Shown piece by piece: positions 49,478-61,120 of a stretch of DNA of 64,000 nt; the stretch's first letter is position 1, and each line of letters begins with the position of its first letter. The notes under the pieces are model-generated. The model saw only the letters and a program-made list of their open reading frames with translations. It was not told where the DNA came from and did not search any database. The position numbers and the translations under genes were made by a program. Origin of the DNA: Aegilops tauschii subsp. strangulata (taxonomy: Eukaryota; Streptophyta; Magnoliopsida; Poales; Poaceae); assembly GCF_002575655.3 (NCBI RefSeq), contig NC_053040.3, positions 359,536,267 to 359,600,266 on the forward strand, read 5' to 3'.

Positions 49478-49620
49478 GTCTCCCACTTGCACTAGAGTCA
49501 ATAATCTAGTTCACATCACCATGTGATTAACACTCATAGGTCACATCACCATGTGACCAACATCCAAAGAGTTTACTAGAGTCAACAATCTAGTTCACAT
49601 CACTATGTGATTAACACTCA
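49478..49620 (-). repeat. Polypurine tract and three short 3' repeats of element D
   Basis: The polypurine tract (gtgcaagtgggagac on minus) is at 49478-49492. Three copies of a 30-bp unit, with core cacatcaccatgtgattaac on plus, follow between 49506 and 49620. They match the four copies in element A. Confidence 0.8.
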
Positions 49621-49689
49621 ATGAGTTCTGGTTTGATCATGTTATGCTTGTGAGAGAGGTTATTAGTCAACGGGTCTGAACCTTTCAGA

Positions 49690-52600
49690 TCCGTGTGTGC
49701 TTTACGAATATCTATGTCATCTTTGTGGATGCTACCACGCGCTACTTGGAGCCATTTCAAGTAATTGCTCTACTATACGAATCCGGTTTACTACTCAGAG
49801 TCATCCGGATCAGTGTCAAAGTTCGCATCGACGTAACCCTTTACGACGAACTCCTTTTCACCTCCATAATCGAGAAAATTCCTTAGTCCACTAGGTACTA
49901 AGGATAAGTTTGACCGCTGTCATGTGATCCATTCCCGGATCACTATTGTACCCCTTGACCAACTCATGGCAAGGCACACTTCATGTGCGGTACACAGCAT
50001 AGCATACTGTAGAGCCTACGTCTAAAGCATAGGGGACGACCTTCGTCCTTTCTCTCTCTTCTGCTGTGGTTAGGTCTTGAGTCTTACTCAATACTCACAC
50101 CTTGTAACACAGCCAAGAACTCCTTCTTTGCTGATCTATTTTGAACTCTGTCAAAATCATGTCAAGGTGTGCGTTCTTTGAAAGTATCATCGGGCGTCTT
50201 GATCTATCTCTATAGATCTTGATGCCCAATATGTAAGTAGCTTTATCCAGGTCTTCCTTTGAAAAACTCCTTTCAAACAACCCTTTATGCTTTCCAGAAA
50301 TTTTACATCATTTCGGATCAACAATATGTCATTCACATATACTTATCAGAAATGTTGTAGCGCTCCCACTCACTTTATTGTAAATACAAGTTTCTAACAA
50401 ACTTTGTATAAACCCAAAAACTTTGATCACTCCATCAAAGTGTATATTCTGACTCCGAGATGCTTGCTCTAATCCATGGAAGGATCGCTGGAGCTAGCAT
50501 ACCTTTTAGCATCCTTAGGATCGACAAAAACTTTCTGATTGTATCACATACAACCTTTCCTTACGAAAACTGGTAAGGAAACTTATTTGACATCCATCTG
50601 CCAGATTTCACAAATGCAGCTAATGCTAACATGATTCCGACGGACTTAAGCACCGCTACGGATGAGAAAATCTCATCGTAGTCAACTCCTTGAACTTGTG
50701 GAAATACTCTTTGCCACAAGTCGAGCTTCATAGACGGTAACATTACCGTTCATGTCCGTCTTCTTCTTAAAGATCCATTTACCTCAACAGCCTTACGACC
50801 ATCAAGTAGTACTCTCAAAGTCTATACTTTGTTTTCATACATGGATCCTCTCGGATTTTATGGGTTCTAACCATTTGTCGGAATATGGGCCCACCATCGC
50901 TTCTCCATAGCTCGTAGGTTTAGTATTGTCCAACAACATGATATCTCAGACAGGATCACGTACCACTCTGAAGTATTACGCATCCTTGTCGTCCTACGAG
51001 GTTTGGTAGTGACTTGATCCGGAGTTTCATGATCACTATCATAAGCTTCCACTTCAATTGGTGTAGGTGCCACAGGAACAACTTCCTGTGCCCTGCTACA
51101 CCCTAGTTGAAGTGACGGTTCAATAACCTTATCAAGTCTCCACCATCCTCCCTCTCACTTCTTTCGAGAGAAACTTTTTCCTCGAGAAAGGACTCGTTTC
51201 TAGAAACAATTACTTTTGCTTCCAGATCTGAAATAGGAGGTACACCCAACTGTTTTGGGTATTCTATGAAGATGCATTTATCCGCTTTGGGTTCGAGCTT
51301 ATCAGCCAGAAACTTTTTCACATAAGCGTCGCAACCCCAAACTTTTAAGAAACGACAACTTAGGTTTCTCTAAACGGTGTCGTCTCAACGGAATTGCGTG
51401 GTGCCCCTTTTAAAGTGAATGCGGTTATCTCTAATGCCTAACCCATAAACGATAGTGGTAATTCGATAAGAGACATCATGGTATGCACCATATCCAATAG
51501 GGTGCAGTTATGATGTTCGGACACACCATCACTCTGTGGTGTTCCAGGCGGTATTAATTGTGAAACACTTTCCACAATGTCTTAATTGTGTGCCAAACTC
51601 GTAACTCAGATACTCATCTCTATGATCATATCACAGACATTTTATCCTCTTGTCACGACGATCTTCAACTTCACTCTGAAATTACTTGAACCTTTCAATA
51701 ATTCAGACTGGTGTTTCATCAAGTAAATACACTCAGCATCTACTCAAATCATCTGTGAAGTAAGAACATAACGATATCCACTGCATGCCTCAACACTCAT
51801 TGGACTGCATACATCAAAATGTATTACTTCCAACAAGTTGCTCTCTTGTTCCATCTTACTGAAAACGAGGCCTATCAGTCATCTTGCCCATGTGGTATGA
51901 TTTGCATGTCTCAAGTGATTCAAAATCAAGTGAGTCCAAATGATCCATCTGCATGGAGTTTCTTCATGCATATATACCAATAGACACTGTTCGCATGTCT
52001 CAATCTTTTCAAAAACGAGTGTGTCCAAAGATCCATCAACATGGAGCTTCTTCATGCGTTTTATACCAATATGACTCAAATAGCAGTGCCACAAGTATGT
52101 GGTACTATCATTACTTTTGGCATGAACATGTGTATCACTACGATCGAGATTCATTTTAGGTGTAAGACCATTGAAGGTATTATTCAAATAAACAGAGTAA
52201 CCATTATTCTCCTTAAATGAATAACCGTATTGCGATAAACATAATCCAATCATGCTCAACGCAAACACCAAATCTTGATGGTAGAGGGAGCATGCGATGC
52301 TTGATCACATCAACCTTGGAAACACTTCCAACACATATCGTCATCTCACCTTTAGCTAGTCTCCGTTTATTCCGCAGCTTTTATTTCGAGTTACTAACTC
52401 TTAGCAACCGAACCGGTATCTAATACCCTGGTGCTGCTAGGAGTACTAGTAAAGTACACATTCATATAATGTATATCCAATATATTTCTGTCGATCTTAC
52501 CTGCCTTCTCATCTACCATGTATCTAGGGTAGTACTGCTTCAGTGACCGTTCCTCTCATTACAGAAGCACTTAGTCTCGGGTTTGGGTTCAACCTTGGGA

Positions 52601-53290
52601 TTCTTCACTAGAGCAGCAAACGACTTGCTGTTTCATGAAGTATCCCTTTTGCCCTTGCCCTTCTTAAACTAGTGGTTTTACTAACCATCAACAATTGATG
52701 CTCCTTCTTGATTTCTACTTTCGCGGTGTCAAACATCGCGAGTTGCTCAAGGATCATCATCTATCCTTGATATTTATAGTTCATCACAAAGCTCTAATAG
52801 CTTGGTGGCAGTGACTATTGAGAACCATCACTATCTCATCTGGAAGATTAACTCCCACTCGATTCAAGCGATTGTGGCACTCAGACAATCTGAGCACATG
52901 CTCAACGATTGAGCTTTTCTCCCTTAGTCTGCAGGCTTAAGAAACTTGTCAGAGGTCTCATACCTCTTGACGTGGGCACTAGTCCGAAATCCCAATTTCA
53001 GTTTTCGGAACATCTCATATGTTCTGCGACGTTTCAAAAATGTCTCTTGTGCCACAATTCTAAACCGTTAGCATTACTCACTGAACTATCACGTAGTCAT
53101 CAAAACGTGTATGTCAGATGTTTCGCAACATCTACAGACGACGCTGAGGTTCAGCACACCGAGCGATGCATTAAAGACATAAGCCTTCTATGCAGCAATG
53201 AGGACAATCCTCAGTTTATTGACCCAGTCCGCATAATTGCTACTATCAACTTTCAACTAAATTTTTCTCTAGGAACATATCTTAAACAGT
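49690..53290 (-). pseudogene. gag-pol: Copia gag-pol remnant of element D
   Basis: From right to left, fragments match Gag (about 53290-52560), protease, GAG-pre-integrase (TYLWHCYLSHIGIKRMKKLH, within 51879-52271), integrase, reverse transcriptase (QGVDYDE at about 50690; YILGIKIYRDRSRR within 50095-50280) and the RNase H ends. The frame is broken many times. Near 49722-49726 the RNase H core is deleted, at almost the same place as in element A. An internal duplication of about 89 bp (51904-51992 repeated at 51993-52081) lies in the GAG-pre-integrase region. Gag has TGA one codon after the position where A and B have TAG, so that stop is not shared. Confidence 0.88.
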
Positions 53291-54600
53291 AGAACTAAAG
53301 CGCAATGACATAATTTGTAAAGACCTTTTGACTATGTTCATGATAAAGAAGTTCATCTGATTATTGAACTCCCACTCAGATAGACATCCCTCTAGTCATC
53401 TAAGTGATACATGATCCGAGTCAAACTAGGCCGTGTCCGATCATCACGTGAGACGGACTAGTCATCATCGGTGAACATCTCCATGTTGATCGTATCTGCT
53501 ATACGACTCATGTTCGACCTTTCGGTCTCTTGTGTTCCGAGGCCATGTCTGTACATGCTAGGCTCGTCAAGTCAACCTAAGTGTTTCGCATGTGTTCCGA
53601 GGCCATGTCTGTACATGCTAGGCTCGTCAACACCCGTTGTATTCGAACGTTAGAATCTATCACACCCGATCATATCGTGGTGCTTCGAAATAACGAACCT
53701 TTGCAACGGTGCACAGTTAGGGGGAACACTTCTCTTGAAATTTTAGTGAGGGATCATCTTACTTACTACCGTCGTTCTAAGCAAATAAGATGCATAACAT
53801 GATAAACATCACATGCAATCAAATAGTGACATGATATGGCCAATATCATTTTGCTCCTTTGATCTCCATCTTCGGGGCACCATGATCATCTTTGTCACCG
53901 GCATGACACCATGATCTCCATCATCATGATCTCCATCATTGTGTCTTCATGAAGTTGTCACGCCAACGATTACTTCTACTTCTATGGCTAACGCGTTTAG
54001 CAACAAAGTAAAGTAATTTACATGGCGTTATTCAATGACACGCAGGTCATGCAAAATAATAAAGACAACTCCTATGGCTCCTGCCAGTTGTCATACTCAT
54101 CGACATGCAAGTCGTGATTCCTATTACAAGAATATGATCAATCTCATACATCACATATATCATTCATCACATCTTCTGGCCATATCACATCACATAGCAC
54201 TTGCTGCAAAAACAAGTTAGACGTCCTCTAATTGTTGTTGCAAGTTTTTACGTGGTTTGTAGGTTTCTAGCAAGAACGTTTCTTACCTACGTATGACCAC
54301 AACGTGATTTGCCAATTTCTATTTACCCTTCATAAGGACCCTTTTCATCGAATCCGTTCCGACTAAAGTAGGAGAGACAGACACCCGCTAGCCACCTTAT
54401 GCAACTTGTGCATGTCAGTCGGTGGAACCTGTCTCACGTAAGTGTACGTGTAAGGTCGGTCCGGGCCGCTTCATCCTACAATGCCGCCAAAACAAGAAAA
54501 GACTAGTAGCGGCAAGAAGAATTGGCAAACTCAACGCCCACAACTGCTTTGTGTTCTACTCGTGCATAGTAACTACGCATAGACCTGGCTCATGATGCCA
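53291..54600 (-). other. Leader and primer site of element D, C-type
   Basis: From about 53366 to 54586 the sequence closely follows the leader of C, with the duplicated block at 53532-53570 and 53592-53630. The primer site on minus, tggcatcatgagcc, is at 54587-54600. The part beside gag (about 53260-53340) instead resembles B, which marks a likely recombination junction. Confidence 0.75.
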
Positions 54601-54601
54601 C

Positions 54602-56386
54602 TGTTGGGGAACGTAGCAGAAATTCAAAATTTTCTACGCATCACCAAGATCAATCTATGGAGTAATCTAGCAACGAGGGGAAGGGGAGTGCATCTACATA
54701 CCCTTGTAGATCGCGATGCGGAAGCGTTGCAAGAACGCGGATGAAGGAGTCGTACTCGTAGCGATTCAGATCGCGGTTGATTCCGATCTAAGCGCCGAAC
54801 CACGGCGCCTCCGCGTTCAACACACGTGCAGCCCGGTGACGTCTCCCACGCCTTGATCCAGCAAGGAGAGAGGGAGAGGTTGGGGAAGACTCCATCCAGC
54901 AGCAGCACAACGGCGTGGTGGTGATGGAGGAGCGTGGCAATCCCGCAGGGCTTCGCCAAGCACCGCGGGAGAGGAGGAGGAGGGAGAGGGGTAGGGCTGC
55001 ACCAAAAGAGAGACGTTCTCATGTGTCTTGGGCAGCCCAAACCTCAACTATATATAGGGGGGGAGGGGGCTGCGCCCCCCTCTAGGGTTCCCACCCTAGA
55101 GGAGGCGGCCATCCCTTGATCCCATCAAGGGGGGCGGCCAAGGGGAGGAGAGGGGGGGCGCCCCACTAGATGGGCCCTAAGGCCCATCTGGACCTAGGGT
55201 TTGCCCCCTCCCACTCTCCCATCCGCCTTCGGCCTTGGTGGGGGGGCGCACAAGCCCACTTGGGGCTGGTCCCCTCCCACACTTGGCCCACGCAGCCTTC
55301 TGGGGCTGGTGGCCCCACTTGGTGGACCCCCGGGACCCTCCCGGTGGTCCCGGTACATTACCGATATCACCCGAAACTTTTCCGGTGACCAAAACAGGAC
55401 TTCCCATATATAAATCTTTACCTCCGGACCATTCCGGAACTCCTCGTGACGTCCGGGATCTCATCCGGGACTCCGAACAACATTCGGTAACCACGTACAT
55501 ACTTTCCCTATAACCCTAGCGTCATCGAACCTTAAGTGTGTAGACCCTACGGGTTCGGGAACCATGCAGACATGACCGAGACGTTCTCCGGTCAATAACC
55601 AACAGCGGGATCTGGATACCCATGTTGGCTCCCACATGTTCCACGATGATCTCATCGGATGAACCACGATGTCGGGGATTCAATCAATCCCGTATACAAT
55701 TCCCTTTGTCTAACGGTATGTTACTTGCCCGAGATTCGATCGTCGGTATCCCTATACCTTGTTCAATCTCGTTACCGGCAAGTCTCTTTACTCGTTCTGT
55801 AACTCACATCATCCCGTGATCAACTCCTTGGTCACATTGTGCACATTATGATGATGTCCTACCGAGTGGGCCCAGAGATACCTCTCCGTTTACACGGAGT
55901 GACAAATCCCAGTCTCGATTCGTGCCAACCCAACAGACACTTTCGGAGATACCCGTAGTGCACCTTTATAGCCACCCAGTTACGTTGTGACGTTTGGCAC
56001 ACCCAAAGCATTCCTACGGTATCCGGGAGTTGCACAATCTCATGGTCTAAGGAAATGATACTTGACATTAGAAAAGCTCTGAGCAAATGAACTACACGAT
56101 CTTGTGCTAGGCTTAGGATTGGGTCTTGTCCATCACATCATTCTCCTAATGATGTGATCCCGTTATCAACGACATCCAATGTCCATGGTCAGGAAACCGT
56201 AACCATCTATTGATCAACGAGCTAGTCAACTAGAGGCTTACTAGGGACATGGTGTTGTCTATGTATCCACACATGTATCTGAGTTTCCTATCAATACAAT
56301 TCTAGCATGGATAATAAACGATTATCATGAACAAGGAAATATAATAATAACCAATTTATTATTGCCTCTAGGGCATATTTCTAACA
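54602..56386 (-). repeat. 5' LTR of element D
   Basis: It is collinear with 47696-49477. The minus-strand TATA-like ctatatatag is at 55048-55057. It ends gggcatatttctaaca before the gtttc duplication. Confidence 0.94.
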
Positions 56387-56603
56387 GTTTCGTCCAGAAA
56401 GGTGAAACGTTCCCTACCGAAACCATCACACTTGTTGTGAGAAGCTCTGGTTTATGAGAAGCTTATACCCAAACTTGCCCCAAATGGGACAAAAAAATTA
56501 CCACGGCCTATTGATGCCGCTCCATGATAGCATGCCAAGTTTCATGAATTCCAAACGAATTTTAGATTTACTAGAATTAGAAAAGCAAGTACGTCGACGT
56601 TTG
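56387..56603 (+). repeat. 503-bp satellite, segment between D and the solo LTR
   Basis: This continues the interrupted satellite unit, starting with the gtttc duplication and ending with gtttg (56599-56603). The landmark gcatgccaag is at 56530. Confidence 0.9.
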
Positions 56604-58251
56604 TGATGTCTACTACACAACCTTCTTCTTGTAGAAGTTGTTGGGCCTCCAAGTGCAGAGGTTTGTAGGACAGTAGCAAATTTCCCTCAAGTGGATGACC
56701 TAAGGTTTATCAATCCATGGGAGGTGTAGGATGAAGATGGTCTCTCTCAAATAGCCCTGCAACCAAATAACAAAGAGTCTCTTGTGTCCCCAACGCACCC
56801 AATACAATGGTAAATTGTATAGGTGCACTAGTTCGGCGAAGAGATGGTGATACAAGTGCAATATGGATGGTAGATATAGGTTTTTGTAATCTGAAAATAT
56901 AAAAACAGCAAGGTAACTAATGATAAAAATGAGCACAAACGGTATTGCAATGTGTTGAAACAAGTCCTAGGGTTCATACTTTCACTAGTGCGAGTTTTCT
57001 CAACAATAATAACATAATTGGATCATATAACTATCCCTCAACATGCAACAAAGAGTCACTCCAAAGTCACTAATAGCGGAGAACAAACGAAGAGATTATT
57101 GTAGGGTACGAAACCACCTCAAAGTTATTCTTTCGGATCGATCTATTCAAGAGTTCGTACTAGAATAACACCTTAAGACACATATCAACCAAAACCCTAA
57201 TGTCACCTAGATACTCCAATGTCACCTCAAGTATCTGTGGGTATGATTATACGATATGCATCACACAATCTCAGATTCATCTATTCAACCAACACAAAGA
57301 ACTTCAAAGAGTGCCCCAAAGTTTCCACCGGAGAGTCAAGACGAAAACGTGTGCCAACCCCTTTGCATAAGTTCACAAGGTCACTGAACCCGCAAGTTGA
57401 TCACAAAAACATACATCAAGTAGATCACATGAATATCCCATTGTCACCACAGATAAGCACATGCAAGACTTACATCAAGTGTTCTCAAATCCTTAAAGAC
57501 TCAATCCGATAAAATCACTTCAAAGGGAAAACTCAATCCATTACAAGAGAGTAGAGGGGGAGAAACATCATAAGATCCAACTATAATAGCAAAGCTCGCG
57601 ATACATCAAGATCGTACCACATCAAGAACACGAGAGAGAGAGAGAGAGAGAGATCAAACACATAGCTACTGGTACATACCCTCAGCCCCGAGGGTGAACT
57701 ACTCCCTCCTCGTCATGGAGAGCACTAGGATGATGAAGATGGCCACCGGTGAGGGATCCCCCCTTCAGCAGGGCACCGGAACAGGGTCCCGATTGGTTTT
57801 TGGTGGCTACAGAGGCTTGCGGCGGCGGAACTCCCAATATATTGTGTTCTCTGATGTTTTTAGGGTATATGGATATATATAGGCGAAAGAAGTCGGTCAG
57901 GGGAGCCACGAGGGCCCACGAGGGTGGGGGCCATGCCCAGGGGGTAGGGAGCGCCTCCCTGGCTCGTGGGTTCCTCGAAGCTTCCCTGACGTCTACCCCA
58001 AGTCTCCTGGATTGCTTCCGTTCCAAAAATAACTCTCCCGAAGGTTTCATTCTGTTTGGACTCCGTTTGATATTCCTTTTCTTCGAAACACTAAAATAGG
58101 CAAGAAAACAGCAATTTGGGCTGGGCCTCCGGTTAATAGGTTAGTCCCAAAAATAATATAAAAGTGTATTATAAAGCCCATTAAACATCCAAAACAGTAT
58201 ATATAATAGCATGAATACTTCATAAATTATAGATACGTTGAAGACGTATCA
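56604..58251 (-). mobile_element. Gypsy solo LTR, 1648 bp, TSD GTTTG
   Basis: The plus strand starts tgatgtctactacacaacc and ends gaagacgtatca, which on the minus strand is TGATACGTCTTCAACG...AGACATCA. It is flanked by gtttg at 56599-56603 and 58252-58256. Removing it restores the satellite unit. No internal region or second LTR is present. A (GA)n run lies at about 57631-57652. Short frames inside are not conserved genes. Confidence 0.88.
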
Positions 58252-58500
58252 GTTTGCCAGAGAGCCACGGTACCGTGGTGTTTGAATTTCATCCCCATTT
58301 CTTGCATGGGACATAAGCATAAACCCATGGACACATATATGATTTTACAACCCATGTTGGTGCACCGGGGCATGTGCATGTAGTTTAATTTTGAATTGTG
58401 CACCTGAAATGGCTAGAAAACCAATTTAATGTATAAAATGTTCAAACGAACCCTGAATAATTCCAATTGTTTTACGACACAAATACAGTTGCATGTTCAC
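58252..58500 (+). repeat. 503-bp satellite, last partial unit
   Basis: This continues the unit split by the solo LTR (gccagagagccacgg onward) and fades out near 58500 with increasing divergence. The whole array is about 4.7 units. Confidence 0.8.
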
Positions 58501-58656
58501 TGCAGATAAAAGGTCTAGCAATTCAAACACCGCCCATTGCCGCTGTGACCCCATTATGTAATTCCAATCAAGATGAAAAATCAAGTAGATTGCACACAGT
58601 TTATTAACACCAACCGTGTGAGTTGTAGTGCAAAATATCCTGGAGCACCGTCGGTG

Positions 58657-58665
58657 TATATATAG
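58657..58665 (+). promoter_or_regulatory. TATA box of the alanine-rich ORF
   Basis: tatatatag lies 115 bp upstream of the ATG at 58780. Upstream at 58588-58625 are CACTA-type cacacagttt and aaccgtgtgag motifs. The spacing fits a plant promoter. Confidence 0.5.
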
Positions 58666-58779
58666 TACGCCTACGGCTTACGCGAGAAGGTGCGTCGGCT
58701 ACAATCCACAGCCGGCGTCTCAAGCACACTAGCTCGCTCCCCAAATATCATTTCACTATTAAATCGTCACCGGTGAAAC

Positions 58780-59394
58780 ATGGGCACGTGGACCCGCGTC
58801 GTGATGGCAACTTCGGTGGCCCACTCCGGTGAGAGCGCGGCCGCAGCCGCCATGCACGTGCTAACAAGGTGCATGAGCGCGGCCACAATTCGTGACCGGG
58901 CGGCCAAGGCAACCCAAACGACCGTTGTTGCTTCTCAGGTGGTGGCAGCAACATCTGCCTCGGGGATAGCAACTGGCGAGCGCGGCACAGCAGCTGTCCG
59001 TTCCGCAGCGGCGGCCTTAGCCATGATGGAGGCCACCCACGACCATGTCGAGGCCACCCACGCCCAGCTCAAGGCGGTCACCGCACAAATCAAACGAACC
59101 TTCTCCGACAACGGTCGGCAACCCACAGCCGGAGAGTTGGCAATCGTCGAGAGCATTCGAGCAGCCATCCGTTCCTCCACCGCACACCTTGCGATGACGG
59201 AGCCCGTCCAAGCCCAGATCACGGCCGCCCACGCCCAGCTCGTGGCGGCCTTTTCCAAAGAGATGGCGGACGCGGATGTCGAGATGCTTGGCGAGTATGG
59301 TGTGATGGATGCCATGGAGCCCCTTCCCCGGGAGACTGTCAGGCGTGAGCTGGACATGGAGGCGGCGGCGGAGATCGATGAGCACCAGCCATAG
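58780..59394 (+). CDS. Alanine-rich ORF inside CACTA element, unknown function
   Basis: An intact single-exon frame of 204 codons starts MGTWTRVVMATSVAHSGESA and ends EIDEHQP. It is very rich in alanine, threonine and glutamate, is probably mostly helical, and has no signal peptide or membrane segment. Two helical segments look related: EATHAQLKAVTAQI and TAAHAQLVAAFSKE (about residues 93-107 and 152-165). That suggests an internal duplication with an intervening SDNGRQPTAGELAIVESI. The region is G/C-rich with strong codon bias, unlike the A/T-rich surroundings, and a TATA box sits upstream. I do not recognise a family. It may be a captured host gene fragment or a CACTA accessory protein. The minus strand also has long frames here, which weakens the case somewhat. 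Confidence 0.5.
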   Translation: MGTWTRVVMATSVAHSGESAAAAAMHVLTRCMSAATIRDRAAKATQTTVVASQVVAATSASGIATGERGTAAVRSAAAALAMMEATHDHVEATHAQLKAVTAQIKRTFSDNGRQPTAGELAIVESIRAAIRSSTAHLAMTEPVQAQITAAHAQLVAAFSKEMADADVEMLGEYGVMDAMEPLPRETVRRELDMEAAAEIDEHQP

Positions 59395-59946
59395 TACTAG
59401 TACTCTTTGTTTTGTTTAATTAAGAGCGCTGGTCTTTAATTTGTTAGAGTAATGTTTAGGTTAGCTAGCTCTGTTTAATTGTTGAACTTGCTCGATTAAG
59501 AAGTGTGGGTGTGCTGTAGTCTCCTTTGTGTACCCAAATTATGCAATGACGTGGATGACCACTGTAACCATGGAAATTCGAACCAAAAGTTTTGACGTTC
59601 AAACTCATCACACACGGGTTAAGCTATCTGAATCGTTTGTGATGTTCACATATCGTACACAGTTCTGAATAAGGGACCATGTCTGATGACACTTTGCGCG
59701 CCAGTTTTTTCGCTAAAGCGATTCGAAATTTTAGGCTTCCGCGGAAATATCTACCTCCCCGCCCCCTCCCCCTTACCAAAAGCCACATTTCCCCTATTTC
59801 CGCCTTCCTTTACAAGTTGAAACCTTCACTCCTTGCTTGCAGCGCCGCCTCCTCACCGGCGACCCTCCTTCACGCTGCTCGGCCTCGTCTATCCAGGCAG
59901 GTAATCCACACCCGACCCCCATTCTCCTCCTCCTTCCACATCCCAC
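59395..59946 (+). other. Intergenic CACTA sequence with subterminal-like motifs
   Basis: The first part (to about 59520) looks like a 3' UTR. At 59605-59670 there are catcacacacggg, tgtgatgttcac and gtacacagttc motifs like those at the element end. From 59750 a C/T-rich stretch leads into the next ORF and may be its promoter and 5' UTR. The overlapping frame starting 59679 is low complexity and not called. Confidence 0.5.
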
Positions 59947-60168
59947 ATGCCCCGACCGCCGGCGCGAGCGCGACACCTTCCACCCAAATCACTGACCCCT
60001 CCACCAAATAAGCACGGCCCTAAGCCATGGTGCATGCAGTTTAGCCAGGATCTCAAGGAGCCTTTGGCAGCGGAGAAGCAAATCGCGGTCGCACGCGCGG
60101 ATGAGGTCAGGATGGCTGCCATTCGTGCCGACCCCCAGATCTTGGAGGAGCACCTTGCCATTTGCTAG
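59947..60168 (+). CDS. Small ORF upstream of the B3-like gene
   Basis: A 73-codon frame starts MPRPPARARHLPPKSLTPPP and ends ILEEHLAIC. The first 25 residues are basic and proline-rich, and the second half is acidic and helical (AAEKQIAVARADEVRMAA). The DNA is G/C-rich with a clean stop followed by A/T-rich sequence, a pattern typical of a first coding exon in grasses. It could be a short protein or the first exon of the downstream B3-like gene with a donor inside it (for instance at gatgag then gtcagg, near 60105). I do not recognise a domain. Confidence 0.4.
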   Translation: MPRPPARARHLPPKSLTPPPNKHGPKPWCMQFSQDLKEPLAAEKQIAVARADEVRMAAIRADPQILEEHLAIC

Positions 60169-60244
60169 CTATGCCGGTTAAGCATGCTCGGTTTACGCGT
60201 TGCATGTGCTGCTCCTGCCTTTCCTTCACAAATTCTAGTGAATT

Positions 60245-60990
60245 GTGCTATCTAATTTTACCATGCAATCTGTTGCTCTAGTGTATATGTTCTATATGTC
60301 GTGCAGTGTGGTGCTCTTATTAACTTTTTTGTTAATTAGTTGTCGTCTTCAGTTAACTGTTTGGTTCATTTCTGCAAATGTGATGTTCAATTCTTCAGGC
60401 TGCAATTTTGTATTGTCTTCCATGTGAGAAATAAATTGAATTTATCTTTACAAAATACATGAGAAACGAATACAATTGCTATATTTCCAAGTTGTCAACC
60501 ATGCTTGGTTTGGTTATACATTGTGCAATGTGGTGCTCAGTTAATTTTGGTTCATTTGTGTTGTGGTGTTTAGTTAACTGTTTGGTTCAATTCTGCAATG
60601 CGATGTTCAATAGTTGTGGGTGCATTCTGTTATTGTATACCATGTGTGGAATAAATTGAATTTGGTTGTAGTAAATACATGAGAAACAAATACAATTGCT
60701 ATATTTCGAAGTTGTTTAGCATGCTTGGTTTGGTTAACTGTCTGATCTTCTATTAGGAGTATGTTATATTGTGCAATGTGGTGCTCAGTTAATGTTTGGT
60801 TCATTTGTTGTGGTGTCTAGTTAACTGCTTGGTTCAGTTCTGCAATGCGATGTCCAATAGTCATGGGTAGAATTTTGAATTGTTGTGCATGTGAGGAATA
60901 AATCAAATTTGGCTACACTTAATACATGAGAAACATATACAAGTGCTATATTTCCTAGTTCTTAATAATACTTGGTTTGGATAAATGGGT
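60245..60990 (+). repeat. Tandem repeat of about 220-247 bp in an intron-like region
   Basis: The landmark acatgagaaac occurs at 60457, 60677 and 60924, with a further partial unit at 60245-60420. Shared words are gcttggtttggtta, tgcaatgtggtgctcagtta, ctgtttggttca and aataaattgaattt. The second unit carries about 26 extra bases. The region is A/T-rich and has no coding frame. It lies between the small ORF and the B3-like gene, so it may be a long intron. Confidence 0.8.
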
Positions 60991-61120
60991 TTTCCATGTG
61001 GCTTGAATTAATATGATGAATCTGCAATGTGCTTATTTTTCATCAACATATTTTACTGATAGCATGCGAACCCTTACTTAACCTGATGACTAACTACCTT
61101 ATATGTGTTGCAGGGAAACA

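Larger units (their letters stand above)
47696..56386 (-). mobile_element. Element D: Angela-type Copia with defective body, TSD GTTTC
   Basis: It is 8691 bp with LTRs 47696-49477 and 54602-56386, flanked by gtttc at 47691-47695 and 56387-56391. The two LTRs differ at roughly 15-18 sites in 1.78 kb (hand count), about 1 percent. The leader next to the 5' LTR resembles that of C, including the 39-bp duplication. The coding region is heavily broken and resembles A and B. It is probably a recombinant, non-autonomous copy. It sits inside the 503-bp satellite. Confidence 0.92.

Noticed and set aside
56985..57000. cactagtgcgag as a possible CACTA left end
   Set aside because: It lies inside the Gypsy solo LTR and is part of that LTR's own sequence. 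The following bases do not match the inverse of the right terminus.
57631..57652. (GA)n microsatellite
   Set aside because: An ordinary short dinucleotide run within the solo LTR, noted only in that entry.
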